A DNA stretch of 64,000 nucleotides from Spodoptera frugiperda (lineage: Eukaryota > Arthropoda > Insecta > Lepidoptera > Noctuidae). Below the pieces are notes generated by a model. The model did no database searches, had not been told where the DNA came from, and was given only the letters and a program-made list of their open reading frames with translations. Positions 1 through 12,965 of this stretch are shown piece after piece (the stretch's first letter is position 1; each line of letters opens with the position of its first letter). Position numbers and translations under genes: made by a program. Location of the stretch: positions 806,001-870,000 of the forward strand of contig NC_064229.1 of assembly GCF_023101765.2 (NCBI RefSeq), given 5' to 3'.

Positions 1-266
1 TCTCTTTCAGATCTGAACTGATTCCTTATAAAGTGAGTCTAGACAAGAACAAAAAATATCAGCGTAGTAGTTCCTAATCAAGTAATAAACTTTGCATCTA
101 ATTGTCTTACAAATGAGGTGTAATGTACTTAGCATTTTAATTAAGGAGGCTCTACCACCGGTATCCTTTGCCTATAAACGATTTTTTATCTAATTACACC
201 ACTATCAGCCATAGATAATAGAAACCGTTACTAATAGTTCAATTAAGGCAGGTGACACACGTGCTT

Positions 267-990
267 ATCGATTTAAATCGCACCTATGAAGCAATCGTCA
301 TAATATATACTATCTTATCGATACTGAGACCCATTCCTATAATAGTTATAGGATTCGTTTACGAAATTGGTTCAGAGGGCACCCTGTGAGAGGTAGGCAA
401 CGATAAGGGCTCTAGAGATTGATCGTAAGCAATTCGGTTATCGATAAAGTTAATTTTCTTGATAAGATTAATTTAAATCGAGAATTAAATCTTTTGTTGG
501 AGAAATTACGGCGTCGCATACGTTTATAGGAGACAGTTACGTAAGCATAAATTTGTATCCATTAATACGGTGAGGTTTATTACTTTACAGTATGAAAAAG
601 ACTCAAAAATATGCCCATATTAGAAGCAAATATACTGCAGCTACTGTCATAAAGTAACCAGTTGTACTTTGATAACTTACTCGCTGTCTCTTTATGAAAA
701 GATTCGTGAGTTATTCAACTTGACTGAATAAAGCTAAGTTCCTACCGGCAAGTTTATGAGAAAGCATGCATAATACATGCATGCACACATGCAATTTAAT
801 ATTTCAAACTTAAGTTACGCACTTTCAAACAAGACTAACAAGATTATTCTAATTCAATGATTCCCTGCAACATGTAAATATCGATACTCATAATATTTAC
901 ATACATTTTCTAATCGATAAATCGTGCCAACCTCGAGGGTCAAACATTTTACGATCGTGAATTTATCGATACCGATGATCGACTATCGAT
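267..990. promoter_or_regulatory. Cluster of seven ATCGAT sites
   Basis: ATCGAT occurs at 267, 317, 440, 880, 913, 965 and 985, several in the longer form TTATCGATA or TATCGATA. With about 36% GC, one would expect roughly one per 3 kb. TATCGATA is the DRE bound by DREF at insect promoters, and ATCGAT is also a Cut/CDP and Onecut type site. Which factor acts here, if any, cannot be told from sequence. Confidence 0.4.
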
Positions 991-1208
991 AGTGAATAAG
1001 CGACACGACACTAACAGATAGGGTTATCGCGAACGATCTTTATGGACTAGAAACAATCGCCAAAGAAGATACGTAGATTCGATTCCTTGTAAAGGATATA
1101 ATATGACGAAATTAAATTTTAGTGTCCTTATTGACATGTTCCTTAGTTTGTCACTTACAGAGTAATAAAAAATGTATAGCTTTTACTATTTTTTATTGTG
1201 CCAGTGTT

Positions 1209-1242
1209 CCAACACCCACAATGTGGGTTATTGGGGTGTTGG
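1209..1242. repeat. Short nested inverted repeat
   Basis: The outer arms ccaacacc and ggtgttgg can pair, and an inner pair acccac/gtgggt (1214-1228) offers an alternative hairpin. The surrounding 70 bases are richer in GC than the region. No known element is recognised. Confidence 0.4.
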
Positions 1243-2051
1243 CAGGGCTGTATCGGCAGACGTTTTATTTGTGGCGGTGTTTTAAAAGGACCTCTTTTAT
1301 GGTCCTACTGAGGGATCCTTGTAACTGCATCTATTTGTAAAACCTCTGCATTCTCACACCAACACATTGGGGCGATAAATATCCTGATTCCATTTATACA
1401 CCAAACCACCCAGAGATTTTTACTGAAAAAAAGTAATATAACACCATATATGTAGTATAAAACTCTCGTCTGAAATCGGATAACAGTGGAGCAATACAAA
1501 TGCTAAATTAGAGAGCTTTGAATCCTAATTTACGCGACTCTAGAGTTATTTATTCTGTAATAAATATGTCAATTACGGTAGTCTAGTCCGGACAGATTTA
1601 TACAGGGGTGTCTCACTTACTTTGAATAGGTGTCTTTTGGCTTAACAACTTTTTAGTGGGGGGTTTACAAGATAAAAGAGTTGTTAGTCATATTTATAGT
1701 GGGTGGTTGAGTAATCTTTTTGAAAGGTAATTATTATTTAAATGGATTACATGTATGTGATCAATACTGATGAAAGCATTAAAAGAGCATAGTTAGTTTC
1801 GATTATAGTAAATTGAAAAATAACTGTCTTGTTTTCGGTACCTTTTTATTTAATTTTGATCATATTACAAGTAAGTATGCCTTAGCTACTGACAGCCCTT
1901 ATGTAACAAATGAAGTAAAACATGTACCTTTTGTTTGTCAGTCAAACATAAGTGGGACCTGGCCGACTATGTTAGTGGCATTTAAGAGAAATATAGGACA
2001 CAGGACAAGACACAGAAGTAAATCAATTATCTAATTAAAATTAAACCAAAC

Positions 2052-2255
2052 AGACTCTATGAATTAACTAAAAATCAAGGTTTACTCGTACATTAATGGA
2101 GCAAAGCTCTACTAGTTTCGAGTAAGGATTCCCTCTGTGACTCGAAACAATTAGAGCTTTCCTCCATTAATGTACGTGAGTAAACCATGATTTTTTAGTT
2201 AATTTAGTATGTCTTACTATATTGAACAGTTATTATAAAAAAGACTCAATGGACT
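2052..2255 (+). mobile_element. Foldback retroposon-like repeat, family A, copy 1
   Basis: About 70-bp terminal inverted arms (ggtttactcgtacattaatg on the left, its complement near 2160-2190) surround a short loop containing the family signature actagtttcgagt. After the right arm the copy runs into an A-rich tail (attataaaaaa). The flanking agactctatgaa (2052) and agactcaatgga (2242) match at 10 of 12 positions and look like a target-site duplication. Other copies lie at 8440, 20935, 21688, 35293, 50052 (reverse) and 54535. Confidence 0.75.
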
Positions 2256-3097
2256 CTGAATAATACCGGAATTTTGAATAATACCGGATATACTGGCCAT
2301 TAGCCAAAAATGGCATCACCTGACATTTATATCTACAATTAAAAACATTCCTAATCATCAGGCCAGTTACCTACAACTACATAACAATATTATTAATTAG
2401 ATATCACATAAATAGAGCTTATTAATGTGTTTTAAATAGCAGTTAGTAATAGCGTTTCTTTATTACCGTATAAATGCATTAAGTTCAATGTCAAACTGCT
2501 AAAGTTTCCTAAATCTATTTGCTATTTAGTAGCTAAAGCTTAAACGTTAATGGTGTCAGTGTATTTTATCCACAGAACTGTCTAACTCTTAGTTCAAAAT
2601 TAAATAAAATCATAAATTAGATATCGATTATAATTGAACTGTCCAAAACGAATAATTTATTCTTATAACGTGAAAAGGAATATATTTGCAGAAATTATAA
2701 ATAGTCATAAACTTTTCTGATGGGGTGGTCTTATTAACGCTGAGACCACCTCGAAGGCATAGCATCTTACCTTCAAATACGACCTGCTTTCATTGAACAG
2801 ACGATAAACTACGCAAAGGACCAAGGAGGTTGACCACAAATAAACCTAATGTCCCTACATTTGTACCTATGATAAACATCAACAATTTATACTTCGAATG
2901 CAAATTCAATAATCGAATGTCAGTCAAGAGAATGCGCGGCTCGCGATGCATTCATGGTATGTGGATACTAGATAGAGTGGGTACACACTTCCTATGAATG
3001 CAATAGCTGGATTTACCGATATTTGTTTGAGACAAGACAATGTTTAGCTAGCCATTGTTAATATTTTAGGTAACCAAATATTTTAGAAAAGCAAGAT

Positions 3098-3180
3098 CCT
3101 CCGGCCAGGCGAGGTGATCATGTCTGGCGGGATTTCTGCCCAACTGTTGTTGGTAGGGATTTCCTATCCATGTTTATTCG
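3098..3180 (-). mobile_element. SINE-like fragment
   Basis: This is the reverse complement of the segment at about 48990-49055: both share a run containing gttgggcagaaa, cccgcc and a short stretch around gatcacctc. It is a truncated 3' part of the tRNA-headed repeat that is more complete at 48841. Confidence 0.6.
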
Positions 3181-3187
3181 CATGTAA

Positions 3188-3209
3188 GCACATATGAAGT
3201 CATATGTGC
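3188..3209. promoter_or_regulatory. Perfect 10-bp inverted repeat with two CATATG E-boxes
   Basis: The arms gcacatatga and tcatatgtgc are separated by only two bases, and each contains CATATG. A CRE-like tgacgtca follows at about 3222. Such symmetric E-boxes can bind bHLH dimers; function here is inference. Confidence 0.4.
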
Positions 3210-4842
3210 GATGTAGGATTTATGACGTCATCTGTTGATTTGATCGTCAATCGATAGTCTATGTGCGACTTCTGTCATTTGTCACTTATCATGTGTCGCC
3301 ACAATATAACGAGTAACCAGGAAAATATATGAAAAAATCCGTTTTTAGATTAAATTTAGGGTTGTGTAGTCCACACAAAAAAACAAAACCCTAATTGGCG
3401 ATGTTCGATCTAAAAACTAAAACGTGACACATACCGAGTAATCGTTAGTTTGTTCCGAGAAATCGGTGATCGCGATCAGGAACAAGATGGATGCGGTTAT
3501 AAAACATCACTTCCAGGTATTTTGATGGGATTCCGTCAACGAAACTAGGGCTTTTTCATGGCCATTCGATTATTTGTGGCCTAACCTGTCGTCTGTGAAT
3601 CTAGTGTTAATTTATTCGACGGCGGCGTCACCAATAAAACATAATGATGTGTTTCTGAAGTCTAGTTTAAAGACTTTAAAATTTCATTCATGATTTTTGG
3701 AATCGGAATAGACCACCGAGCTAAACGATTAATCGATTCATTCCTTCTGTTTATAATGCCTAGCATAAAATGGGATGTTAGGAATTGGGTCGCGATGCTC
3801 GATTGTTATGGGTCCCGGTTTTTTGACTGATTTCGATTGTTTCTTTAATTGGCTTGATTTATGGGACATAGATAGCAACCTTTGTATTAGTCGTATGATA
3901 TTTGGATCAAGGTTATGTTTAAACTTTGTAAAACAAATATGGTTAGGAGGATTAGTTACTAATATGGAACAACATTAATTTGTTACAAGAATTATAATAA
4001 TATCTGCACAAGTATTCATTTAATTAGATGCATGTATATGAAATACACTATCCTATCTAGCCTATCTGAATACGATGAAGGCGAAACTTTAACTTATAGG
4101 TTTACCAATTAAGTAGAACACTTTTGCGCTAAAGTCCCATTTCACAATATTATTATCTCATTAAGTTTCTGTATAACTGACGAATAATTTGATGTAGGAG
4201 CATTTTCCATACGAAATATGTCAATTTAACTAACATAAATGTAATCAGATGTTGTAAAACAGGCCCTTTGTCATAAACTTACATTACAAAACTGCATGGG
4301 AAGGTTTATTCTCACGACTTAAGTCTGATTCCAACATAGATTAGCTACGTACTTAAAAATTAACGTTTATTTTTAAACTAAGAACAAATAAAATGTCAAA
4401 CGACTCACCATAGATCTAAAAATCGTGAGATATATTTTTTAATGATTAGTTTCACTGACATTTGCATAGAGTTCCTTAGTTTTTTTTTTAAATACTAATA
4501 AGGTTTTGTTAACAAGATAATCGTGGCTAACGTTTTAATGATAGGTTTGGTTTTAAAATAAATGTTTTTCCTGTCCCGACTGACCTTTGAATTACTCATT
4601 GGGTCGAGGATTTGCTGAAATGTTGTAACAATATTTCAAGCTCATTTTAGTTTTTGGTCAACTAACGTGTAACATTATGTATGGACCAATTCCAATTCTT
4701 GTATACTTTTATTGTTCGCAATATTTTATTAGTTTTATTGTTATTTGTTTGCTTGAAGTTCACCTTCTTTTGTTTTGTAAACAAAGATATTGTGGTTTGT
4801 AAAATAAAATAAAATTAGTCAACAGAATTAAAATTGAAGAAG

Positions 4843-4990
4843 ATTATGCCTATTTATTTGCCTACCTAGATTCACTGATGAACAGACTGACAGACTATTA
4901 TTTATTTCTTTCTTTGTTGACGTTTCAAAAGTACCTAAGTATTTATAGTTTAATTGGAATAAATGATTTGACATTGACTTTGACTTTAAC
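4843..4990 (+). mobile_element. LINE 3' tail fragment, family F
   Basis: It contains cactgatgaacagactgaca, then tttcaaaagtacctaagta, then aataaatgatttgacattga and a short tail of TTGACTTTGA-type repeats. The same order is seen at 9064 and, in part, at 49440, 53330 and 56450 (reverse). A 5'-truncated copy ending in a simple repeat is typical of non-LTR retrotransposons. No reverse transcriptase sequence is present. Confidence 0.7.
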
Positions 4991-7114
4991 CATGTAGAAG
5001 AATTTATGATTCCAAAGACCGCTACGAAAAGTTTTCCACTTCAAAATTAGATAAAGGTAAACTAAACTTTCTACGTCAAAATCTCTCACGTTCATCAAAG
5101 CCAGATCATAAAACTTTAAGATAAAATCGCTTAAAATATCTGTAAAACAATATAAACAGACAACCAAACTTATAATACCAATATTAGAGATCGTTAAAAA
5201 ACTCATAAAAATAAAATCGGCCATCATTCAGGGCCAGTTAACCTAATTTATCAATACGCCACAGATTAATAATACGACATTGTGGATTTATAGTCTGTTA
5301 GCAACGGAATAATGACGTTCTGAATTTGAATTTTTATAGCGTATATTGTATTTCTAAAGTAATGGCGCATTTTTATTCAGAATAATAATTTATTATGTCA
5401 CATGGTTTCATTGCCTAGGTTATAAGAAGCAGATGGTTTCAAGGATGCAATTAATTTTGCTAAGCCTAAGTGACAGACACTTGTACCTAAGTGCTAATGT
5501 GTGTTATTTTATTCATCAAGAACTAATTCAGGGCATATGTAGACTGTAATGCTAGATATTATTATGTAAAGTTGACATTGATGATATTTATTATTACCCA
5601 CGTCGTGACAGAGATACTACGAAATAAAGTTATGTACTTTATAGTTTTGCAAGAGACGATGATTGTTAGTGAGAAAAATATAATAATTATAGCGTTAATT
5701 ACGCTTCATATCTGACGTAAAATACGTCCAGCGTATCATCGGTCTTACTGACGTATGTGTCTTACTGATGTATAGGTATGTGAACGATCAATTGTTTTTC
5801 TAAACATTTGTCTGTTCTGGCGTTACGCGACCAGTGATACGCGACGCATGTTCCTTCAGATATTATGATCCGACTCTTAAGCAATGACGTTAGTTTTTGA
5901 CATTATAAAATTCAAATTTAAACTTCGAAACATCCCATAAAAATAAACAGAATTACTTATAAAAACAGTAAAGACAAGGCACCAACAACAAACAGCCTAA
6001 TCAGATTCGAATTACGGAATCGACTAATTTCAAATCGAGTTTAAATTTCGAAGCTATTCACTTGAAAGCCATTACGGTTGAATCGGACACTTAGCCAAAC
6101 GGTTTATATTGATTGTGTTCACGTTAAAACAAAGGGTATAAAAAAGAAATAAAAGGGAATGAAGAGATAAAAACTTTACGATCCGTTACCTCATTGTCGT
6201 CACTAACGCGTTCGGTTTATGGGGATTTAAGAACTCCCATATTAGGTTGCCGCGATAGAACAGGGTAATAGGAGATGGTGTTTCTTACACTTTTATTTTC
6301 TCTCGAACTGAGAGGCTGTGGTTACGTAGTTGTTGATGCTATTTTCGCAGTTTCTTTAGGACATTTAAAGCAATTTGATGTAGATGTTCAGTATTCGTTT
6401 TGTATGCGTTTAAATTGACTTTGTACCTTCATAAGCGTTTTGCCGTAAACAATGTTTTATCACGGGTTCGTAGAATCATATCTTTGTAATAAGAAAACAA
6501 ACAGTTTGAAGTTATTACTACAAAAGCATTAGCTGATATTAATTTATTTTAATAATTTCTATAATTATTGGGGTAAGGCTTCTCTATTACACTCGCGTTC
6601 CTTCCTTACAAATTATTAATAACCGAACCATTTCAAATAACTTGTAATCAAGCAGCTCTACGGCACTCGAAACCGAATTCTAATTCGATACTCTAAAGAC
6701 GATATCATTATTAATCATTATTAAATTTATATCGAATTATAATCTTACAATCTATTCCAACTCGTAAACCGCCCCTAGTCGTCCTTTCGGAAATTCCATC
6801 GATACTAAAAAAGCAGTAAAATATGTGATTGTCGATATGTACACTACTTATACACAGATTTTTAGTGGTTTTATTTAAAACAAGCTATTTCTTAATTATT
6901 TACGAGCGTGGCGAGTTTCTGTGATCTAGTTTACCCACCGACATGTTTTTCGAACATTTAAAGCTTTATTCAAATAAGGAACAGAGAACAGAATTCGATG
7001 GGCGTGTGAAATGTTTTGTATTTGGTTTTCGAATGTAGAAGTAAACATTTTAGTCGATTTGAAAACAGAATGAGATTACAATTATATTCTTTAAAATATT
7101 TTTTATAGATTATA

Positions 7115-7170
7115 TTAAATCATTTTTAACAACACTAGTTAAAGAACTAGTGTTGTTAAAAATGATTTAA
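7115..7170. repeat. Perfect 26-bp hairpin with 4-nt loop
   Basis: The left arm 7115-7140 and right arm 7145-7170 are exact reverse complements (core aacaacactagtt / aactagtgttgtt), separated only by aaag. No mismatch is present, which is unusual in unconstrained intronic DNA and suggests recent origin or constraint. The flanks do not resemble the other repeat families in the window. Confidence 0.85.
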
Positions 7171-8439
7171 AATAAATTCATTTATTGTTATTTTTATGCC
7201 TGACTATGTTAAAAATAATTGGATAAACTAATAAAGACGTAGCCAAACAATAGAAATAAATAAATATTGTGTGATATACAGCTGATAATAAAGATTTATC
7301 AGAAGGAATCTTCAGCACTTAAGCCAGTATTAAAACAAGCCAGTCACATCAAAATGTCGATACAAACTACCCCATAAATTAAAACATCCCTTAAGAAAAA
7401 AAGCAAATTCCTACAGACAAAATCAAACAGCCATAAATATGGCGTCATATTAAAACATAAAATAGGGTAAACAATCGTAAATAAAAATTACAACGAAAAC
7501 CAACAAAGGGGTCGTTAATTCAAATATAAATTATGTCTATTTTGTGGTCCGTTTTACACTTTTTTCTGCTGTCCTTGTATTTTTTGTTGCGGCAACACGA
7601 GCGGCGCCTGTGGCGCGGCAAAACCCTTTAGTCCGAATTTAAAATAGGAACAAGTTTTATTTTTCTACAACTGTCTTTTTTAAAGGCTATTTTCGGTGTT
7701 GCTATCTTCTAAAGCGGGTTATTAATACTCTTCTAGTCATTATCTGGGAACGCTTTATTTCGTTAAGCGGTGCCTATTGTTCGTTTTAGTCAATCCGTTT
7801 TGTGTCCTGTAATGGAGCCATAAATTCTTGGCTTACTGTCCCGACTGTCGGTCGCAATTTGCCTTTTAAACTGTTTAAACGATATAAAATTTCTTAAAAC
7901 GAGGTTTGTATGTTAGGTTCATTGTAGGTTTTTTCTTTAGATTGTATAAAATTGAGACAAGTACGATGTTATCCATAGTCTTTATTATTTAATAATGTAG
8001 ATATTTTATATATCTTATATATATTTGGTAGTTCATAACGTTTCATTCAGTCATTCAAATGCAACAAGACAAATAGCAATAAAACATATGTTTTCTTATG
8101 CAACATTAAACTGAACATAATCTTGAGTATGATCTCTAGCTAAAAGGTTTGTATAATTAGTAGAATATTTTAATAATGCATTGAGTGACCGTAGAAGGCT
8201 GTATGCATGCATTGCATAGCATTATGACAGGTAATATATTATAAAGTTACAAAATGGACACCGAGTGATGAGCTTATTGCGTATATCCGATATTAATGTG
8301 ATTGGTATTATATTTTCGTTTTATTTTTATAATTATTGCGAAGTAATAGACATCTGCTTGTTTTAATGTGAGCTGTTTCCATAAACCATAGTCTTATTAT
8401 AATTTTGAGGCATACCAAATTAATTATTATGTTATCAGT

Positions 8440-8505
8440 TTACTCACGTTATTATTTGACAAGGAACTCGACTAGTTTCAAGCCATGCTAGAGTTTCATA
8501 TGCAT
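8440..8505 (+). mobile_element. Degenerate fragment of family A
   Basis: The segment reads gtttactcacgttatta, then gaactcgactagtttcaagc, a diverged and shortened match to the left arm and signature of family A. No right arm is visible. Confidence 0.45.
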
Positions 8506-9063
8506 GCACTTTATTCATTAATAAATTAACCAACAAAAAGCTTTTACACTCCTTGAAACATAACGTAACAATCGATTCTACTATACACACAACTCGACTA
8601 AACAAATCTTACTAAAATAATGACGCGATATGTCGCAACCCTTTACGCAATAGCATTTCTAACTGTCATTATATGGCAGTTGTAATATCTATCGTCTATT
8701 CATGTCATAATCCATTGAGAACGGTTGAAACCGAGCAAGAAGGAAATAGTTAGACAGGTTTGATATGCGAGCTTAATCCTGACTGGCTAATGATTCTCAC
8801 GGCCACTATCAGTAATTGGATTAGATGGTAAGCTTAACATAAGTTGGCTAGCGAACTGATTTCAGTATTATTTTGCTTCATTAATAGACTGTGTTGAATC
8901 TGTAGCGGATTTACTGTTTATGGAAACTTGTTATTGAATAATTATTTCACAAATACTATTTGCGACGTTTCTCAAATGTTGGTCTTAAAATAAAATTGGT
9001 TTAATCATTTAGAGACAGTAAATACTACTTCCTAGGTTGGACTATTTTTTTAAAGAGTAACGA

Positions 9064-9240
9064 ATGGAGTTTCTTGCTCGTTCTTCTTCATTCGAAGCTA
9101 CACTTAGGAACGAGCACCTAGCTTCACTGACGGACAGACTGACAGACCATTGTTTATTTCTTTCTTTGTTGAAGTTTCAAAAGTACCTAAGTATATACCT
9201 AGTACTAAGAATAAATGATTTGACATTGACTTTGGACGTA
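9064..9240 (+). mobile_element. LINE 3' fragment, family F
   Basis: It begins with a segment around ttcttgctcgttcttc and ggaacgagcacctagcttca, shared with 53330-53400, then the same tail as 4843-4990 ending aataaatgatttgacattga. It is a 5'-truncated non-LTR retrotransposon remnant. A 60-codon open frame across it is not a gene. Confidence 0.7.
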
Positions 9241-9844
9241 ACATAGGACCTTTTGATTTAAATAAGAAAATAAGCCAATAAAAATATTATATCCAGCATT
9301 TGTCAAGAAGGGCATTCAAAATTAGACTCTCGAATGATAATAATAAGACTGCCCTCACCAACATCTGAGATTAATCCTCAAAGATATGGCGCATTCCTTT
9401 TATTAATAAAATTTTCTTCAGCGAGAAAGTTATTGAGACTCAGATATCAATGATGGATGTTCCTTATACCATTTATCGTTTATTTTAATAGCTATCAAAA
9501 CATTCTATTCGCCTCCAATTAGTTCTGGATTCAGTAGCGTGAAAGTCGGACATACACTTGATATATTATCTGTCCTCCGATTTGGGAAGCTAACTGTAAT
9601 GTTGGTAGCACTGAGTGGTTTCGCTGTCGTGTCGTTCAAATTGAATTTTGTAATTAGAATCACGGTTTTGTTCTTAATATTTGCTTTAGTGTAGTTCCTG
9701 TATCGAAATTAGTTTGTGAAATTAGAAAGTTAATAGAATTGAGATATTGTAATTTTTGTTGAGGAAAAATCTTACTCGTGACTAAATCTGTTAGTTATTC
9801 TCCGAATCATAATCGGCAGAAGTGAAGTAGAGACTCTGAATAAC

Positions 9845-10078
9845 GTCACACTTTCTATCCCCGAAGGGGTAGGCAGAGGTGCACATTACAGCACGTAGGT
9901 AATACCGCTATGTATAGCACATTCATTTTAATGTACACCCAATTTTCACCATTTGTGTTATAAGTCCTATGTAATAGGGGGTTGAGCCTCTAACCACATA
10001 CAAAGCACAATTCCAGACTCCGTGCTACTACTGAGAAATTTTCGAAAAACCGAAAAATCCCAGTAATACTTTTCCCGA
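9845..10078 (-). mobile_element. tRNA-headed lepidopteran SINE, family H
   Basis: Read on the minus strand it runs from the part after the tRNA head (gggtctcgggaaaagtatt) through aatttctcagtagtagcacg and ggaattgtgctttg to the 3' portion near ccccttcggggatag. This order matches a widespread lepidopteran SINE; the related head lies at 48841. The tRNA-like start itself is missing or beyond recognition. Confidence 0.65.
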
Positions 10079-11214
10079 GACCCCTTTTGTGGCAGTTTCA
10101 CTTACGACCACTCAACCAACGGGGCAGCCTGTGAATAGTTACGCCAATTTTATATATTAAATTCTTTAACCCTTTAAAGAAAGGTATTTATGTAAACATC
10201 TACTATTATGTAAAAACCCTTTCTACCTTTATTCCACGAACTGAGAATCCGTATTACAATTTAGAAATTCTAGATACATTTATTCAAGGAATTTAGGACC
10301 GTTTTCCTTCGCCTCAGCGAAAGTAAATTACCATTGAAACCAGTCTTATAACTCCTGCCCGTTTGTTCAGCTATTCCAACTTTGTCCTTTAATTTGAATT
10401 CTTAGACTTTGTATTAAGGATCAAGTTAAATACTGGATAGTGTACAAAGGAATTGTTTGATTTTCGTCAGGTCGTTGATCCAGTGATAACAAGTAATAGT
10501 ATGAAAAGAACGTCATTGATTAGATGAAGTAATGATTAAATATAGTCTCTGTCTTTTGTATTGGGTTTGGGATAAGTACTGTTCAAAAACGCTTGGCAGA
10601 AGTACCCCTCAATTTTCTTGGCTACATGTTATTATTGACTACACAATGTTTTCTAATTGCATTAATGAAAGCAAATAAAGTTTTGAATTTTAGTTTGAAT
10701 CATAATCAAGATAGACAAAGCCTAGCCAAAACCCTTCCAATTAAAACATTTGCCATGCCAAACATTTAGGAAAGTTAATTTACAAATAACTTCAACATTA
10801 AGCTAGACGCTTACATAAACGTCTAAATACTTACAAATGCAACAAAACAGCCACGAAGGCACTTAAATACAGACAATACAGTCCTGTACAGTACCTTATC
10901 CAATTTTAAGTAAATCTCGTATTGTCTCGGGTCGTAAAGACGAGCACTTTAAATTCATGAGCGAACTTTACTCTTAGAACGTCGCGTTCCGGACATAGTT
11001 GGGGGGTCAAAGGGGTAACAATTTAACGGTTGAGGGTATTAAAATACCCCGCGAAATTAGACGTAAAATAAACCATGTTTAAGGTCGATTTTAGAGTACA
11101 TTAATAGGTATATAAAATCACGGATAAATCTGTAAGATTCAGGCACTTTTTATAATACTACATCTTGAATTTAAGGTTTGTCTAAATCTGTCCACAAATA
11201 TAAAAGTAAAATCT

Positions 11215-11385
11215 TTTTTTAACGGGGATAATCCATTGACGGTAGAGGCGGTAGAACCGCCTTGTCAAGTCGAGGCGAGAGAGAGTGTCTTACTGACTAA
11301 AAATCACCCCGTTCTTACTCCTGCTTTTCGAGCCGGAGCTGCGGTAAACCCGCTAGTTAGTCCGCAGCTCAAATGTAAAAGCATA
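11215..11385 (-). mobile_element. SINE-like repeat, family D
   Basis: On the minus strand the repeat reads gagctgcggact ... cggctcgaaaagcaggagta ... ggggtgatttttagtcagta ... ctcgcctcgac, then an A-rich end. It is one of about nine copies (also 16795, 22205, 23515, 30445, 32140, 41545, 42815, 51165). The A-rich end and variable 5' truncation suggest a retroposon. Confidence 0.65.
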
Positions 11386-11929
11386 GCTTTGCAAGGACCT
11401 TCGACATAGCATCCCATATTCATTTCTCGATAATACATAACAAAAAGTAGCATAGAAAAGTAAATATTACCTTTTAAGACTATAGTTACATGTTTTATTA
11501 TCTTGCAACAGACAAAATATAATCCTAGGTCCTAGGCAATATTTTTCTACAGACCCAAGGCAAGTGCAACAGCCTCTCTTAGCACTCGATCATAAGAAAA
11601 CAGAGCTATCACATTGAAACAATTTGGCCCGTATCTAACGCACATCCCTATGACAAATCGATGCTCGCCGCTCGCGTTAATGAATCGAGAACTCGCTGAT
11701 TAATGGTGTCACTACAACTTTATCGCTCCCAATGTTAGTGTTGCGCCTCCTTAATGGGATCACCCGGGCGTTAGTCGAGTAGAAAAATGAGCTATCGATT
11801 AGCTATTCGTATCCTTTATTGTTCAATTTAAATTGGGTGCTAGGTTAGGTTTGTATCACTGGAGGAGAGGGAGCGTATTAGAATATTGAATTAAGAAATT
11901 TATATTTTTTTTTGTAAGCGTCCATAGAC

Positions 11930-12022
11930 TTCACTGGTATTGCGGGTGTTCATGGGCGGCGCTGATCGCTTACCATCAGGTGACTCGTTTGCTCGTTTGC
12001 TTCCTATTCCATAAAAAAAAGA
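11930..12022 (+). mobile_element. Retroposon 3' end, family E
   Basis: It reads gggtgttcatgggcggcgct, then cttaccatcaggtgactcg, then cctattccataaaaaaaaga. Ending in poly(A), this is the 3' portion of a repeat whose longest copies (37360, 20225) are about 300 bp and in the other orientation. Confidence 0.65.
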
Positions 12023-12430
12023 CCCGCATCGCATGCATCGGACGGATCAAATCAAATTGCCGATAATCAGTCCGTACGATGCAGACCTGTGGACGCTTAC
12101 CTTAACCAGATTTTTATTATGAAATAAGTAATTTCAATAACTACTTATAAGCTAAGGTAAATATATTTTAAGCCCGCTACGCTTATATCAAGGCTGTATC
12201 CTAAGATGTCCTCGCCTCTACGATTAGCGGGTGTCGTGCTCGATTTTTGAATCGCGTTCCATTTTTCAAAGGGATGTCTTGAGTGATAACATTCAAGCCG
12301 CGTTGACGGAACGTTTGAGTGTTTGAATTTGGAACTAACTGTAATAAATTCTTCGAATGATTTTATGGCTGCTTATGAGAGTAGTTTAAACAATGCCAGG
12401 ATTACTTTGATTTTAGGCAGAAACTTTATT

Positions 12431-12557
12431 AACTGTCGCACTTAGAGATATTTTAATGATATGAAATTGTTCCTTAGTAACGATTTTGTATCGAAAACAA
12501 TCGCTAAGGACTGGTTTAAGGAAAAGTAACTATTAAAATGACTCAGAGTACAGCGGT
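12431..12557. mobile_element. Palindromic MITE, family B, copy 1
   Basis: Terminal inverted segments (gtcgcacttagagatatttt and its imperfect complement ending gactcagagtacagcgg) enclose an inner palindrome, ccttagtaacgattttgtat / tcgaaaacaatcgctaagg. Related copies lie at 16384, 40291 and 46709. No coding sequence; presumably moved by a DNA transposase in trans. Confidence 0.7.
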
Positions 12558-12844
12558 TAGGTATTTAATTTTCCTTTTAACCTAGCAACCAACTCAACAA
12601 CCTTTTTGGTAAAGTTGGTAATTGAATCTAATTTAAAATTAATAATTTTAGACTAAATCGATAGACCAACGAGTGATCTAAAAGAACATCTGTTAATCCT
12701 CAAATCCTATCGTAATAAATTCTAGAAACATGTATTTATTTATTTCAATTTGTCATTGCACACAAAACGCAGAAGTCAAAACTAACATTTACATATAAAA
12801 AAAAACAAAGTATCGAAAAAAAAACAATTTATCATTCGTTCGTC

Positions 12845-12965
12845 CATATAGAGTAGTCGACGCGCCCCTCGAATAAGGGCGTCAGTGAAAAATGTGCAAA
12901 TAGTGACAGATGACGTCAGCGCACCATTCATCAATACACAAGTGCGTTTGTGTTTGCGATTCGAT
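12845..12965. promoter_or_regulatory. GC-richer patch with CRE-like site
   Basis: About 120 bases are clearly richer in CpG than their surroundings (gtcgacgcgcccctcg) and contain agatgacgtcagc, a good CREB/ATF-type site. No open frame or splice context supports an exon, so it is listed only as possible regulatory DNA. Confidence 0.3.

Noticed and set aside
770..795. catgcataatacatgcatgc run as a regulatory palindrome
   Set aside because: A short simple-sequence stretch; alternation of CATG is common by chance in AT-rich DNA.
1813..2034. 73-codon plus-strand frame beside the first family A copy
   Set aside because: Begins with a non-ATG codon, no splice or promoter context, no domain.
4943..5227. 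94-codon minus-strand frame
   Set aside because: Includes the reversed LINE tail at its end and has the hydrophobic composition of translated AT-rich DNA.
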